This document shows, piece after piece, positions 16,469 through 24,403 of a DNA stretch of 64,000 nt. The notes below the pieces were generated by a model. That model did not search any database. It saw only the letters and a program-made list of their open reading frames with translations, and had not been told where the DNA came from. Every line of letters begins with the position of its first letter. Position 1 is the stretch's first letter. This DNA is from Pseudomonas graminis (GTDB lineage Bacteria > Pseudomonadota > Gammaproteobacteria > Pseudomonadales > Pseudomonadaceae), in contig NZ_MDEN01000061.1 in assembly GCF_001705435.1 (NCBI RefSeq), positions 62,001-126,000 on the forward strand, written 5' to 3'. Both the position numbers and the translations under genes were made by a program.

Positions 16469-18526
16469 TTACAGATCGAGCACCAACGGCCCTGAAGCCG
16501 GGACTGCGCAACAGATCAGCACGTGGTCCGCCGCCGGCCTTTCAGCGGGCGGGACCGGGTAATGCACCTGGCCACTGACGAGCCGGGTCTTGCAGGTGCC
16601 ACAGGATCCAACGCGGCAGCTGAATTCCGGGTTCAGACCGCGGCTCTCGGCCAGTTCCAGCAAGCTGCCACCGCCGGGCCGCCAGCGTGCTTCCTTGGCA
16701 GAACGTTCGAACACCACCGGCACCGCTTCTGTCGCAGCGGGCGGTTGCTCAAAGGCGATCGCCTGGGAATCGCCGCTGCGCTTGAGGCTGGACGGGCCGA
16801 AGGTCTCGGCATGAATGCGCTCATCGCGAATGTGCATGCCGCGCAGGCCGTCGTAGATCTCTTGGGTAAATGCCGCCGGCCCGCACACATAGAAATCAAA
16901 ATCGTCGAACGGCAGCAGTGCCTTGAGCAGACCGAGGTCGATGCGGCCGGTCAGGTGAAAATCTTCACCCACACGCGCCGACGTTTCCGGCTGGCTCAGC
17001 ACGCGGATCACGGTCAACTGATCGCCGGCCTTCGCAATGAGTGTGTCCACTTCTTCGCGAAACGCCAGGTCGACCAGACGACGGGCACTCTGGATGAACC
17101 AGGTTGCCCGCCCTCCCCGCACCCGTTTGCCTTCGTAGATGACTTCTCGCAGCATCGACAGCATGGGCGTGACGCCAATGCCCGCACCCAGCAGCACCAA
17201 CGGCCGGCGCTCTTGCGGGTCCACCACGAAACGGCCCTGGGGTGCCCGCGCCTCAAGCAGATCGCCGACCTTCACCTGATCATGCAGATACGCCGAGGCG
17301 AGCCCGTCGCGCTTGACGCTGATGCGGAAAAATCCGTCGGACGGCGCGCTGGACAGGCTGTAGGTGCGAATTACCGGCGGCGTATGGCCTTCAAGCGCCA
17401 GGCGCAGCGGCAGGTGCTGACCGGCCTTGAACGCGGGCAACCCTGCGCCGTCGGCTGGCTCGAAATAAAACGAACGGATGCCGTCGCTTTCGTCCTCGAT
17501 CCGCGTCACCCGCAGGGGCCGCCATTGATCGCGCAGGGCATCGGCCTGCAAACGGGCGGCGGGTTGCTGCCAGTCGCCGGTCATCAGGCTGTTCGGCGAC
17601 CACCCCTGAAAGGCCCAGCGTGAACGCAACGCCGCCGGCCGACGCAGCACCTGTTCCACACGCACCTGCCAGAGCCGTTCGGCGCCCTGGAACGCCGCGA
17701 TTTCCGGCCCTTCGAGCACCAGCGTGACAGTGCCTGCCACTTGCAACAGCTCGCCGATCTGGAAATCAACGAACAGCAGACCGGCCTTGGGATTGAGCTG
17801 GAAGTTGCCCAGCGTGTTGAAAAACAGGTTGCCGGCGAAGTCCGGAATGGTCAGCACATCGCCGTCCACCCGCACGAACCCGGTCTGGCCGCCGCGGTGG
17901 GACACGTCCACCGATCGATGGGGCTGCGCGCCTTCAAGGTCGACATAGCTGGCGACGAAGAACGTGTCAGCACCACGAATGGTGGCGATGGCGGCGTCAT
18001 CCAGCGCGGTCAATCGCTGCACAGGGGGACGCTCCGCCACAGCTTTGAGCGGCACCTGCTTCAATGCCCGCAGCTGAATGTACTGCGGACAATTGCCATA
18101 CGAGTGCTCGACGCTCACGGAAAAACCGTTTTCCCACACCTTACTGATGTGCCCGTTGAGGCGATTGCGACGGCGGGTGTGCAGGTCGATACCGAGCATG
18201 CCCACCGCCGCCCCCGGCGCGAATCCGGCGCCGGCCGGGTCTTCGGCATCGAGGCGTCGGCTGATGTCCAGACGCCTGGCATCGGGGGATTGGATAAACC
18301 CTGACTGGGCGTCCAGCAGGGTTGCCCACGGCCAGCCTTCAGGGTCCACGGCGCCAATGATCAGGTACGGCAGGTGCTCGTAAAACTCACGGTGCTGATC
18401 GGGCATGTAGTCACGAATGACGCGCTTGCCCAAGGTTTCCATGCGCTCTGCAACGCCGACTTTGGCCTGCAGAGCGCGCTCGCCGGAATGCCATGGCGAT
18501 GCCGTTTCAGTGCGAATCTCGTTCAT
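16469..18526 (-). CDS. Three-domain fusion: PNPOx-like / ferredoxin reductase / 2Fe-2S ferredoxin
   Basis: A 685-residue redox protein. Residues about 40-320 form a pyridoxamine-phosphate-oxidase-like FMN split barrel (YLIIGAVDPEGWPWATLL, FAPGAAVGMLGIDLHTRRRN, DFAGNLFFNTLGNFQLNPKAG). Residues about 340-570 are a ferredoxin-NADP reductase module with FAD motif RTYSLSSAP and NAD(P) motif LLGAGIGVTPMLSML. The C-terminal ~85 residues are a plant-type 2Fe-2S domain (SCRVGSCGTCKTRLVSG, fourth Cys in CCAVPASG). Electrons would run NAD(P)H to FAD to 2Fe-2S, possibly to a flavin in the N-terminal barrel. Substrate unknown; a GST gene is just upstream. Confidence 0.9.
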   Translation of the reverse strand: MNEIRTETASPWHSGERALQAKVGVAERMETLGKRVIRDYMPDQHREFYEHLPYLIIGAVDPEGWPWATLLDAQSGFIQSPDARRLDISRRLDAEDPAGAGFAPGAAVGMLGIDLHTRRRNRLNGHISKVWENGFSVSVEHSYGNCPQYIQLRALKQVPLKAVAERPPVQRLTALDDAAIATIRGADTFFVASYVDLEGAQPHRSVDVSHRGGQTGFVRVDGDVLTIPDFAGNLFFNTLGNFQLNPKAGLLFVDFQIGELLQVAGTVTLVLEGPEIAAFQGAERLWQVRVEQVLRRPAALRSRWAFQGWSPNSLMTGDWQQPAARLQADALRDQWRPLRVTRIEDESDGIRSFYFEPADGAGLPAFKAGQHLPLRLALEGHTPPVIRTYSLSSAPSDGFFRISVKRDGLASAYLHDQVKVGDLLEARAPQGRFVVDPQERRPLVLLGAGIGVTPMLSMLREVIYEGKRVRGGRATWFIQSARRLVDLAFREEVDTLIAKAGDQLTVIRVLSQPETSARVGEDFHLTGRIDLGLLKALLPFDDFDFYVCGPAAFTQEIYDGLRGMHIRDERIHAETFGPSSLKRSGDSQAIAFEQPPAATEAVPVVFERSAKEARWRPGGGSLLELAESRGLNPEFSCRVGSCGTCKTRLVSGQVHYPVPPAERPAADHVLICCAVPASGPLVLDL

Positions 18527-18554
18527 GGCGCGAACTCCTTGGCATCACGGAGGG

Positions 18555-19178
18555 TTACTTGACCAGGCCTGCTGCCGTGCGCGGCATGGGCGTGAAGCCC
18601 GGCAGCTTCTCGATGCGCGCGAGCCATGCCTGCACGTTGCCGTAGTCGTCCAGCGAGACGTTGCCCTCCGGCGCGTGGGCGATGTAGCTGTAGGCGGCGA
18701 CATCGGCGATGGTGGCGTGATCGGTGGCGAGAAAATCGCGGCCGGTCAGGTGCTGATCGATGACCAAGAGCGTCTCGTGGGCCCGCTGGATCGTGTCCTG
18801 GGGATCGAAACCGGCACCGAACACGGTGATCAGACGCGCCCGCGCCGGGCCCAGATAAATCGCGCCGGAGGCGGCAGACAACCAGCGCTGCACCTGCGCC
18901 GCGCCCTCGGGATCATTCGGCAGCCAGCGGCCCGAGGGGTCGTACTTCTTCGCCAGGTACACCAGGATCGCCGTGGAATCGGCGACGATGCCCCCGTTGT
19001 CGTCAATCACCGGCACTTGGCCGAAAGCGTTGATAGCGAGGAATTCCGGCTTCCGCTGCTCGCCCTTGGCCAGGTCGACGAACTGAATGTTCGGTGCAAG
19101 ACCCAGCAGCGACAACATCAACTCGGCGCGATGGGAGTGGCCGGACAGCGGAAAGTGATAGAGGGTAATGGCGGTCAT
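18555..19178 (-). CDS. Glutathione S-transferase family protein
   Basis: A cytosolic GST of 207 residues. The thioredoxin-fold N domain has ITLYHFPLSGHSHRAELMLSLLG, then the cis-proline segment GQVPVIDD and the glutathione gamma-Glu contact ADSTAILVYLAKKYD. The all-helical C domain carries LATDHATIADVAAYSYIAHA, the usual N-capping box region. The start ATG 19178 has an upstream GGAGCC. It lies 28 bases upstream of the reductase fusion in the same direction; co-transcription suggests detoxification or electrophile reduction, but this is inference. Confidence 0.92.
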   Translation of the reverse strand: MTAITLYHFPLSGHSHRAELMLSLLGLAPNIQFVDLAKGEQRKPEFLAINAFGQVPVIDDNGGIVADSTAILVYLAKKYDPSGRWLPNDPEGAAQVQRWLSAASGAIYLGPARARLITVFGAGFDPQDTIQRAHETLLVIDQHLTGRDFLATDHATIADVAAYSYIAHAPEGNVSLDDYGNVQAWLARIEKLPGFTPMPRTAAGLVK

Positions 19179-19482
19179 GGGTGGGCTCCTGAGCAAGGTT
19201 CGACTCAGCGCGGGGCGGCGGTACTGCCGTGGTTGTGCCGCGCTGGTGAAACCGATAGTGGGCCCGACCACTGGATTGGGGAATCACCAGAAACGGCAAT
19301 CCACTGTTTCACTGGGTGAAATGCTGAGGACGGCATCATGTTGCTTTGCCGGCGCGCGGGGCTGACCACCCTCTATAGGCGCCATTCAGAAATATCCCCG
19401 GCCTGCTGAGCGCGATGGCCCCATTGATCGCGCACAGCCGGCCGGGGGAAACGGCCGAGGCTACTTCTACCTCACAAAGGGC
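19179..19482. other. Intergenic region with a perfect inverted repeat
   Basis: No gene seen. At 19308-19322 there is a perfect inverted repeat TTTCAC-N3-GTGAAA, about 130 bases upstream of the GST start. It could be an operator for the GST/reductase operon; no dedicated regulator gene is adjacent. The rest contains no repeat or terminator that I can support. Confidence 0.5.
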
Positions 19483-19785
19483 TCACAGCCACTGCCGTGC
19501 CGTCAGCCACATCCCATAACCCACGGCCATCAGCGCCCAGGCCAGCAGCGGGTGAAACATCACCCGCCAGGCCAACGCCCGCGGCTCGAAACCGACGCCG
19601 TGGACGAACCCTCCGGCCACGCCCCACATGATCAGCATCAGCAGGCCGTGGGAATAACGGCCGTTGGCGTCAAGCATCGACGCGGGGTGAATCAGCAGCA
19701 CCAGGCTCAGGGGCACGGCCATCAACACGGACAATGTCCGGCCGACGGCGTGCCTGAAGGGTGCGTTCAGCGCTTCAGCGGTCAC
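19483..19785 (-). CDS. ybgE: Cyd operon protein YbgE-like (cytochrome bd accessory)
   Basis: A membrane protein of 100 residues with three helices (LSVLMAVPLSLVLLIHPASM, HGLLMLIMWGVAGGFVHGVGF, LLAWALMAVGYGMWLTAR). The HPASM...HG..M..WG..AGFVHGVGF pattern is that of the cyd operon YbgE family. It probably starts at a GTG (19785) that overlaps the end of cydX by 11 bases, indicating translational coupling. Last gene of the bd oxidase operon. Its role in E. coli relatives is unclear and not essential for oxidase activity. Confidence 0.8.
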   Translation of the reverse strand: MTAEALNAPFRHAVGRTLSVLMAVPLSLVLLIHPASMLDANGRYSHGLLMLIMWGVAGGFVHGVGFEPRALAWRVMFHPLLAWALMAVGYGMWLTARQWL

Positions 19786-19891
19786 GGCCGCTCTCCAGCG
19801 CGGCGGCGTCGGATGACTCCAGCCACAGCGCGTTGATGATGCCGAAGCTGCAGGCCAGCAACACGCCGAGAATCCAGGCGAAATACCACAT
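19775..19891 (-). CDS. cydX: Cytochrome bd small subunit CydX
   Basis: A 38-residue single-helix protein, MWYFAWILGVLLACSFGIIN followed by ALWLES and a short polar tail. This is the standard CydX sequence (WYF.W.LG..LA...GI.NA.W.E). CydX binds CydA and stabilises the haems of bd oxidase. An RBS (GGAGAGACAA) precedes the ATG. It lies 25 bases downstream of cydB and overlaps the ybgE start by 11 bases. Confidence 0.93.
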   Translation of the reverse strand: MWYFAWILGVLLACSFGIINALWLESSDAAALESGRDR

Positions 19892-19916
19892 GATTGTCTC
19901 TCCTCTTAAACGCGGG

Positions 19917-21059
19917 TCAGTACAGGCCGTGGGGGTTGCGATCGATGTGCGCGGTGGTGACCTTGCCCCACATTTTGGCGTAGCACCACAGCGTGTAGCA
20001 GAGGATCAACGGCACGAAGATGGACGCCGCGATCAGCATGATCATCAGGGTTTTATGGCTGGACACGGCGTCCCACACGGTCAGGCTCGACGCCGGGTCC
20101 AGGCTCGACGGCATGACGAACGGGAACAGCGCAAAGCCTGCCGTGCACAGCGCGCCGACGATCGCCAGGCTGCTGCCGAGGAACGCCGTTCTGCCCTGCC
20201 CCGCACTGGCGCCGAGCAAGGCCAGCAAGCCACCAAAGATCCCCAGCAGCGGCGCGATCACCGTCAGCGGGTGCTGCTGATAATTCGCCAGCCAGCCGTG
20301 GTTGCTGGCCGTCACGGTTTTCGCCAGCGGGTTGAGCGCAGCGCCCGCATCGAACGCCGAGGTGATCGCCAGGCCTTGAATGCCGCCCAGCAACAGCCAC
20401 GCGCCGGCGCCGATGAACGACAGCAAAAACAACAGCGACAGCCACTGGGCCGCACGGCGGGAGCGTCGGGCAATGGCGCCTTCGGTGCGCATCATCAGCC
20501 AGCTGCCGCCGTGCAGGCCGAGCATGCTCAGGCTGACCACCCCGGCCAGCAAACCGAACGGGCTCAGCAGCTGCCAGAAGTTGCCGTGATAACTGGAGCG
20601 CAAGGTCTCGTCGAACTGGAACGGCACGCCCAGCAACAGGTTGCCGAACGCCACGCCGAAGACCAGCGACGGCACCACGCCACCGACGAACAGGCCCCAG
20701 TCCCAGCTCTGCCGCCAGCGGGTGTTTTCCAGTTTGCTGCGGTAGTCGAAACCCACCGGGCGCACGAACAGCGCAAACAGCACCAGCAGCAGCGCCCAGT
20801 ACAAGCCGGAGAACGCAGCCGCGTACACCAGTGGCCAGGCCGCGAACAGCGCGCCGCCGGCGGTGATCAGCCAGACCTGATTGCCATCCCAGTGCGGGGC
20901 GATGGTGTTGATGACCACGCGCCGCTCGGTGTCGCTGCGCCCGACGTAGGGCATCAGCATCGCTGCGCCCAAGTCGAAGCCATCGGTGAGGGCGAAGCCG
21001 ATCAGCAGCACGCCGACCAGCACCCACCAGATCATTTTCAGTGTCTCGTAATCGAACAT
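19917..21059 (-). CDS. cydB: Cytochrome bd ubiquinol oxidase subunit II
   Basis: The second large membrane subunit of the quinol oxidase, 380 residues and about eight to nine helices. It starts MFDYETLKMIWWVLVGVLLI; the conserved GFALTDGFDLGAAML, ERRVVINTIAPHWDGNQVWL and WGLFVGGVVPSLVFGVAFGN blocks are CydB. The C-terminal LCYTLWCYAKMWGKVTTAHI with a final NPHGLY matches the E. coli CydB end, favouring a true bd-I-type oxidase over the cyanide-insensitive CioB type. 10 bases after cydA. Confidence 0.97.
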   Translation of the reverse strand: MFDYETLKMIWWVLVGVLLIGFALTDGFDLGAAMLMPYVGRSDTERRVVINTIAPHWDGNQVWLITAGGALFAAWPLVYAAAFSGLYWALLLVLFALFVRPVGFDYRSKLENTRWRQSWDWGLFVGGVVPSLVFGVAFGNLLLGVPFQFDETLRSSYHGNFWQLLSPFGLLAGVVSLSMLGLHGGSWLMMRTEGAIARRSRRAAQWLSLLFLLSFIGAGAWLLLGGIQGLAITSAFDAGAALNPLAKTVTASNHGWLANYQQHPLTVIAPLLGIFGGLLALLGASAGQGRTAFLGSSLAIVGALCTAGFALFPFVMPSSLDPASSLTVWDAVSSHKTLMIMLIAASIFVPLILCYTLWCYAKMWGKVTTAHIDRNPHGLY

Positions 21060-21069
21060 CGGGAATTCC

Positions 21070-22662
21070 TCAGGCCAGGGCCGGTTGTCTGGCGTCAGCA
21101 GCGTTGCCCTGCGCGCCTTGCTCGAAGTGGTAGCGACCGGTGTGCAGGCTGCTCGGGCCGAGTCGGGCGAACTTGATCATCAGGTACATCTCGATGATCA
21201 GCAGGACGGTGTAGAAGCCGACCAGCGCCACAATCGAACCGATCACATCCGCCGCCGACAGGGTCGAGGCCGAGAGGTGCACGGGCAGCACTTCACCGAT
21301 GGACCAGGGCTGACGACCGTGCTCGGCGACCCACCAGCCGGTCTGGGTGGCAATCCACGGCAGCGGCAGGCTGAACACCGCCCACTTGAGCAGCCAGCGC
21401 TTGCGGGTTTCGTTCTTGCGCGCCGAGGCCCAGAAGGCACAGGCGAACAACAGCAGCATGAGCATCCCGCTGAGCACCATCACGCGGAAGGTCCAGAAGA
21501 TCGACGCCACCTGCGGGATCGAATCCAGCGCGGCCTGTTTGATCTGCTGCTCGTTGGCGTCGACCACCTTGTCGGTGTATTTCTTCAGCAACAGGCCGTA
21601 GCCGAGGTCTTTCTTCACCCCATTGAAGGCGTCGAGGGTCTGCTCACTCTTGTCGCCGCCGCGCAGCTGGCCGAGCAAGTCGTAGGCAGTCATGCCGTTA
21701 CGGATGCGGCCTTCGTGTTCGCGGACCAGGTCCTTGATGCCGGTGACCTGTTTATCCACCGAGCGGGTGGCGATGATGCCCATCACGTAGGGAATCTTGA
21801 CGGCGTAATCAGTGCGCTGCTCGGCCTGGTTGGGCAGGCCGAACAAGGTGAACGCCGCCGGAGCCGGTTCGGTGTCCCATTCAGCTTCGATGGCGGCCAG
21901 CTTGGTCTTCTGTACGTCGCCGATTTCGTAGCCGGATTCGTCACCCAGCACGATCACCGACAGGATCGAAGCCAGGCCGAATGCCGAGGCGATGGCGAAC
22001 GAACGCCGGGCGAAGGCGATGTCGCGGCCCTTGAGCAAATACCAGCTGGAAATCGCCAGGACGAAGATCGCGCCGGTGACGTAGCCGGAGGCCACGGTGT
22101 GGACGAATTTGACCTGGGCGACGGGGTTGAACAGCAGGTCGCTGAAGCTGGTGAGTTCCATGCGCATGGTGGTGAAGTTGAACTCGGCGCCGACCGGGTT
22201 CTGCATCCAGCCGTTGGCGATGAGGATCCACAGCGCCGACAGGTTGGAGCCGATCGCCACCAGCCAGGTGACGCTCAGGTGCTGGACGCGGGTCAGGCGG
22301 TCCCAGCCGAAGAAGAACAGGCCGATGAAGGTCGATTCGAGGAAGAACGCCATCATGCCTTCGATGGCCAGTGGCGCGCCGAAGATGTCGCCGACGTAGT
22401 GGCTGTAGTAGGCCCAGTTGGTGCCGAACTGGAATTCCATGGTCAGGCCGGTGGTGACGCCGAGGGCGAAGTTGATGCCGAAAAGTTTGCCCCAGAACTG
22501 GGTCATGTCTTTGTAGATCGGCTTGCCGGTCATGACGTAGACCGATTCCATGATGGCGAGCAGGAAGGTCATGCCGAGGGTCAGCGGGACGAACAGGAAG
22601 TGGTACAGCGCGGTCATCGCGAACTGCAGCCGGGAGAGGTCGACGACTGATTCCGATATCAT
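21070..22662 (-). CDS. cydA: Cytochrome bd ubiquinol oxidase subunit I
   Basis: The catalytic haem subunit, 530 residues. It reduces O2 to water with electrons from quinol without pumping protons. Haem ligands: His21 in [13 protein letters not shown], the His in [14 protein letters not shown], and Met in [10 protein letters not shown]. The quinol loop is long (roughly residues 255-390, with [16 protein letters not shown]), typical of L-subfamily bd oxidases. [13 protein letters not shown] is the conserved haem-pocket motif. Its ATG overlaps the cydP stop by 4 bases. Confidence 0.97.
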   Translation of the reverse strand: MISESVVDLSRLQFAMTALYHFLFVPLTLGMTFLLAIMESVYVMTGKPIYKDMTQFWGKLFGINFALGVTTGLTMEFQFGTNWAYYSHYVGDIFGAPLAIEGMMAFFLESTFIGLFFFGWDRLTRVQHLSVTWLVAIGSNLSALWILIANGWMQNPVGAEFNFTTMRMELTSFSDLLFNPVAQVKFVHTVASGYVTGAIFVLAISSWYLLKGRDIAFARRSFAIASAFGLASILSVIVLGDESGYEIGDVQKTKLAAIEAEWDTEPAPAAFTLFGLPNQAEQRTDYAVKIPYVMGIIATRSVDKQVTGIKDLVREHEGRIRNGMTAYDLLGQLRGGDKSEQTLDAFNGVKKDLGYGLLLKKYTDKVVDANEQQIKQAALDSIPQVASIFWTFRVMVLSGMLMLLLFACAFWASARKNETRKRWLLKWAVFSLPLPWIATQTGWWVAEHGRQPWSIGEVLPVHLSASTLSAADVIGSIVALVGFYTVLLIIEMYLMIKFARLGPSSLHTGRYHFEQGAQGNAADARQPALA

Positions 22663-22856
22663 TTTGGGTTTTTCTCAGAGGGTGCGGGTGGGGTGCTCAG
22701 CAGGTGCAGGCCGGCTTGCACGCCGTCGTCCTTGACTTCGACCGGGGCGTCGAACCAGACGCTGCGGATGCCCATGAGCAGGACGAGTTTGATCAGGAGG
22801 ATCAGACTGATGTCTTTGGCCAGGGGGTGTTTGAGGAAGTCGAAGGGGCCGGGCAT
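22659..22856 (-). CDS. cydP: Cytochrome oxidase putative small subunit CydP
   Basis: A 65-residue single-helix protein: [20 protein letters not shown], then [20 protein letters not shown]. The motif I.L.L..K...L..I...WF..P matches the CydP family found at the head of some proteobacterial cyd operons. Its stop overlaps the cydA ATG by 4 bases (ATGA), so it is coupled to cydA. First gene of the operon, 54 bases after an ANR-type box. Confidence 0.87.
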   Translation of the reverse strand: MPGPFDFLKHPLAKDISLILLIKLVLLMGIRSVWFDAPVEVKDDGVQAGLHLLSTPPAPSEKNPK

Positions 22857-22910
22857 GTTGAGGACTCGTCGGGGTGCGGGGTATTTTTCCTACAGGGCCT
22901 TGGTGCACCT

Positions 22911-22924
22911 TTGATCCAGGTCAA
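22911..22924. promoter_or_regulatory. ANR/FNR box upstream of the cyd operon
   Basis: TTGATCCAGGTCAA matches the ANR/FNR consensus TTGAT-N4-ATCAA at 9 of 10 defined positions. It lies 55 bases before the cydP start, a sensible place for oxygen-limited activation of a high-affinity oxidase. Confidence 0.82.
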
Positions 22925-22989
22925 GGAAGCGCATTTACTCCGGTGTGGCAGAACGCCACAGTTATTTAAAAGCATCTGCCTGGGGGCAG

Positions 22990-23318
22990 ATTGTTTCGCC
23001 TTCGGCGAGTTACTTGGAAAAGCACCCCAAGTAACCAAGGGTGCTTGCTCTCGGTTGGGCCCTTCCTTCGTCAGGGTTCCCTCACTCCGGTCTCGCTCCG
23101 TGGGCCCGCTGCCATCCGCCATCCATGGCGGGGGGCAGCTCTCGCCGCGTCCATGCGGCTCGGCCCACGGAGCGAGACCTGCGTTCAGCCTGCACCCAAG
23201 TCGCGTTTGGCGGTGACTGAGCTTTTTGTGTATGAAGATCAAGATCAACAGCGCGTTTAGAGCTGACTGATCGTGCCCCACGCTCTGCGTGGGCATGCAT
23301 CCCGGGACGCTCCGCGTC
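22990..23318. repeat. Long non-coding Pseudomonas intergenic repeat plus two small hairpins
   Basis: About 280 bases with internal symmetry: TTCGCCTTCGGCGAGTTACT at the left, a central palindromic section around CCATCCATGGCGG, and the arms CTCGCTCCGTGGGCC / GGCCCACGGAGCGAG. I know near-identical blocks from many Pseudomonas genomes (memory), where frames in them are often mis-annotated as genes. At 23275-23318 two short hairpins follow, CCCACGCTCTGCGTGGG and GGGACGCTCCGCGTCCC. No real gene lies between 22857 and 23603. Confidence 0.75.
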
Positions 23319-23389
23319 CCTTCCCGGCTAAAGCCGGTCCCACTGACTGCACGCGCTGCTTTTTGTGGGACCGGCTTCAGCCGGGAAGA
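23319..23389. repeat. REP pair
   Basis: Inverted REP copies at about 23320-23343 (CTTCCCGGCTAAAGCCGG) and 23365-23388 (GACCGGCTTCAGCCGGGAAG) with a 20-base spacer. Directly adjoins the longer repeat on its left. Confidence 0.88.
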
Positions 23390-23603
23390 GGCCAGTCTGG
23401 GCACTGGAGATCGCAGAGGTTATTCACGGTAGCTGGCGAACCCGGACTCGTGCGCTCAAGCTGTTAGGATGAACGGCAGGATGCCGTCTCAAGTGGCGGA
23501 TTATTCAGCCGATATTCCGGTGTGCAAGGCAGTCGGTGACGGTTGCGCCGGTGTGTTCACGGCCCGGAATCTGTCGCTTTTGCACCCCATGAGGTAGTTA
23601 TCG

Positions 23604-24401
23604 ATGACACTCCATTCGCTCATTCACACACTGGGCAGCGCACTCTGTGTGGCGCTGTTGCTGTGCGTGGGGTCTGGCGCGTCGGGGGCTGAATCGATTA
23701 ACTCGAATGCGCCTAGGGTCGAGATCCATGTCGTGACCGAAGAGCTTGCGCCCTACAACATGACCCGCGACGGGGTGCTCACCGGTATGAGCACCGAGGT
23801 GGTTCAGGCGGTGCTGAAGGAGGTCAATGTGCAGGCCCCCATTCAGTCCATGCCCTGGGCGCGGGCTTACGATCTGGCGCTGCACAACCCCAATGTGCTG
23901 ATCTACTCCATCACCCGCACCGCCGAGCGCGAGCGGCTGTTCAAGTGGGTCGGGACCATTGCCGCGTCGCGCTGGTTTCTGTATTCGTCCGCCCGCCATC
24001 CCGTCACGCTGCTGAGCCTGGACGACGCCCGGGGCTGGCAGACCGCAACCGTCAATGAAGACGTTGGCGAGCAGTACCTGATGGCGCGCAGATTCGAGAT
24101 CGGTCATCAGCTGCAATCGAGCAACCGCTACGAATTCAATTACCAGAAACTGCAGACCGGCCACGTCGACCTGTGGATTTCCGACGAGCTCAACGCTTAC
24201 TACCTGGCCCGGCAGGTCGGCGATGACCCCGCGCGGACCCTGGTGCAATCCCTGCGCATTAAAGAGCTGGAGGAAGCCGGCGGGTTCAACATGGCGTTCA
24301 GCACCGGAACGCCCGACGCCACGGTGCAGCTGTTTCAGAAAGGCCTCGACACCCTTCGCGCCAATGGCACCTACGACGCCATCGCGCGCAGGTGGCAGTG
24401 A
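23604..24401 (+). CDS. Periplasmic family 3 solute-binding protein (first of two paralogues)
   Basis: A protein of 265 residues with a signal peptide (LCVALLLCVGSGASGA) and the SBP_bac_3 fold: VEIHVVTEELAPYNMTRDGV, LTGMSTEVVQAVLKEV, then PWARAYDLALHNPNVLIYSI and RLFKWVGTIA. No permease or ATPase gene is nearby, so it may feed a sensor rather than a transporter. Its TGA falls 2 bases before the ATG of a GGDEF sensor, and a paralogue lies just beyond that. The ligand is unknown. Confidence 0.87.
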   Translation: MTLHSLIHTLGSALCVALLLCVGSGASGAESINSNAPRVEIHVVTEELAPYNMTRDGVLTGMSTEVVQAVLKEVNVQAPIQSMPWARAYDLALHNPNVLIYSITRTAERERLFKWVGTIAASRWFLYSSARHPVTLLSLDDARGWQTATVNEDVGEQYLMARRFEIGHQLQSSNRYEFNYQKLQTGHVDLWISDELNAYYLARQVGDDPARTLVQSLRIKELEEAGGFNMAFSTGTPDATVQLFQKGLDTLRANGTYDAIARRWQ

Positions 24402-24403
24402 GC

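Noticed and set aside
21085..22650. 521-codon plus-strand open frame opposite cydA
   Set aside because: Antisense shadow of cydA.
22802..23404. 200-codon minus-strand open frame over the intergenic repeat
   Set aside because: Lies wholly in repeat and REP sequence and overlaps cydP; a known type of false call in Pseudomonas.
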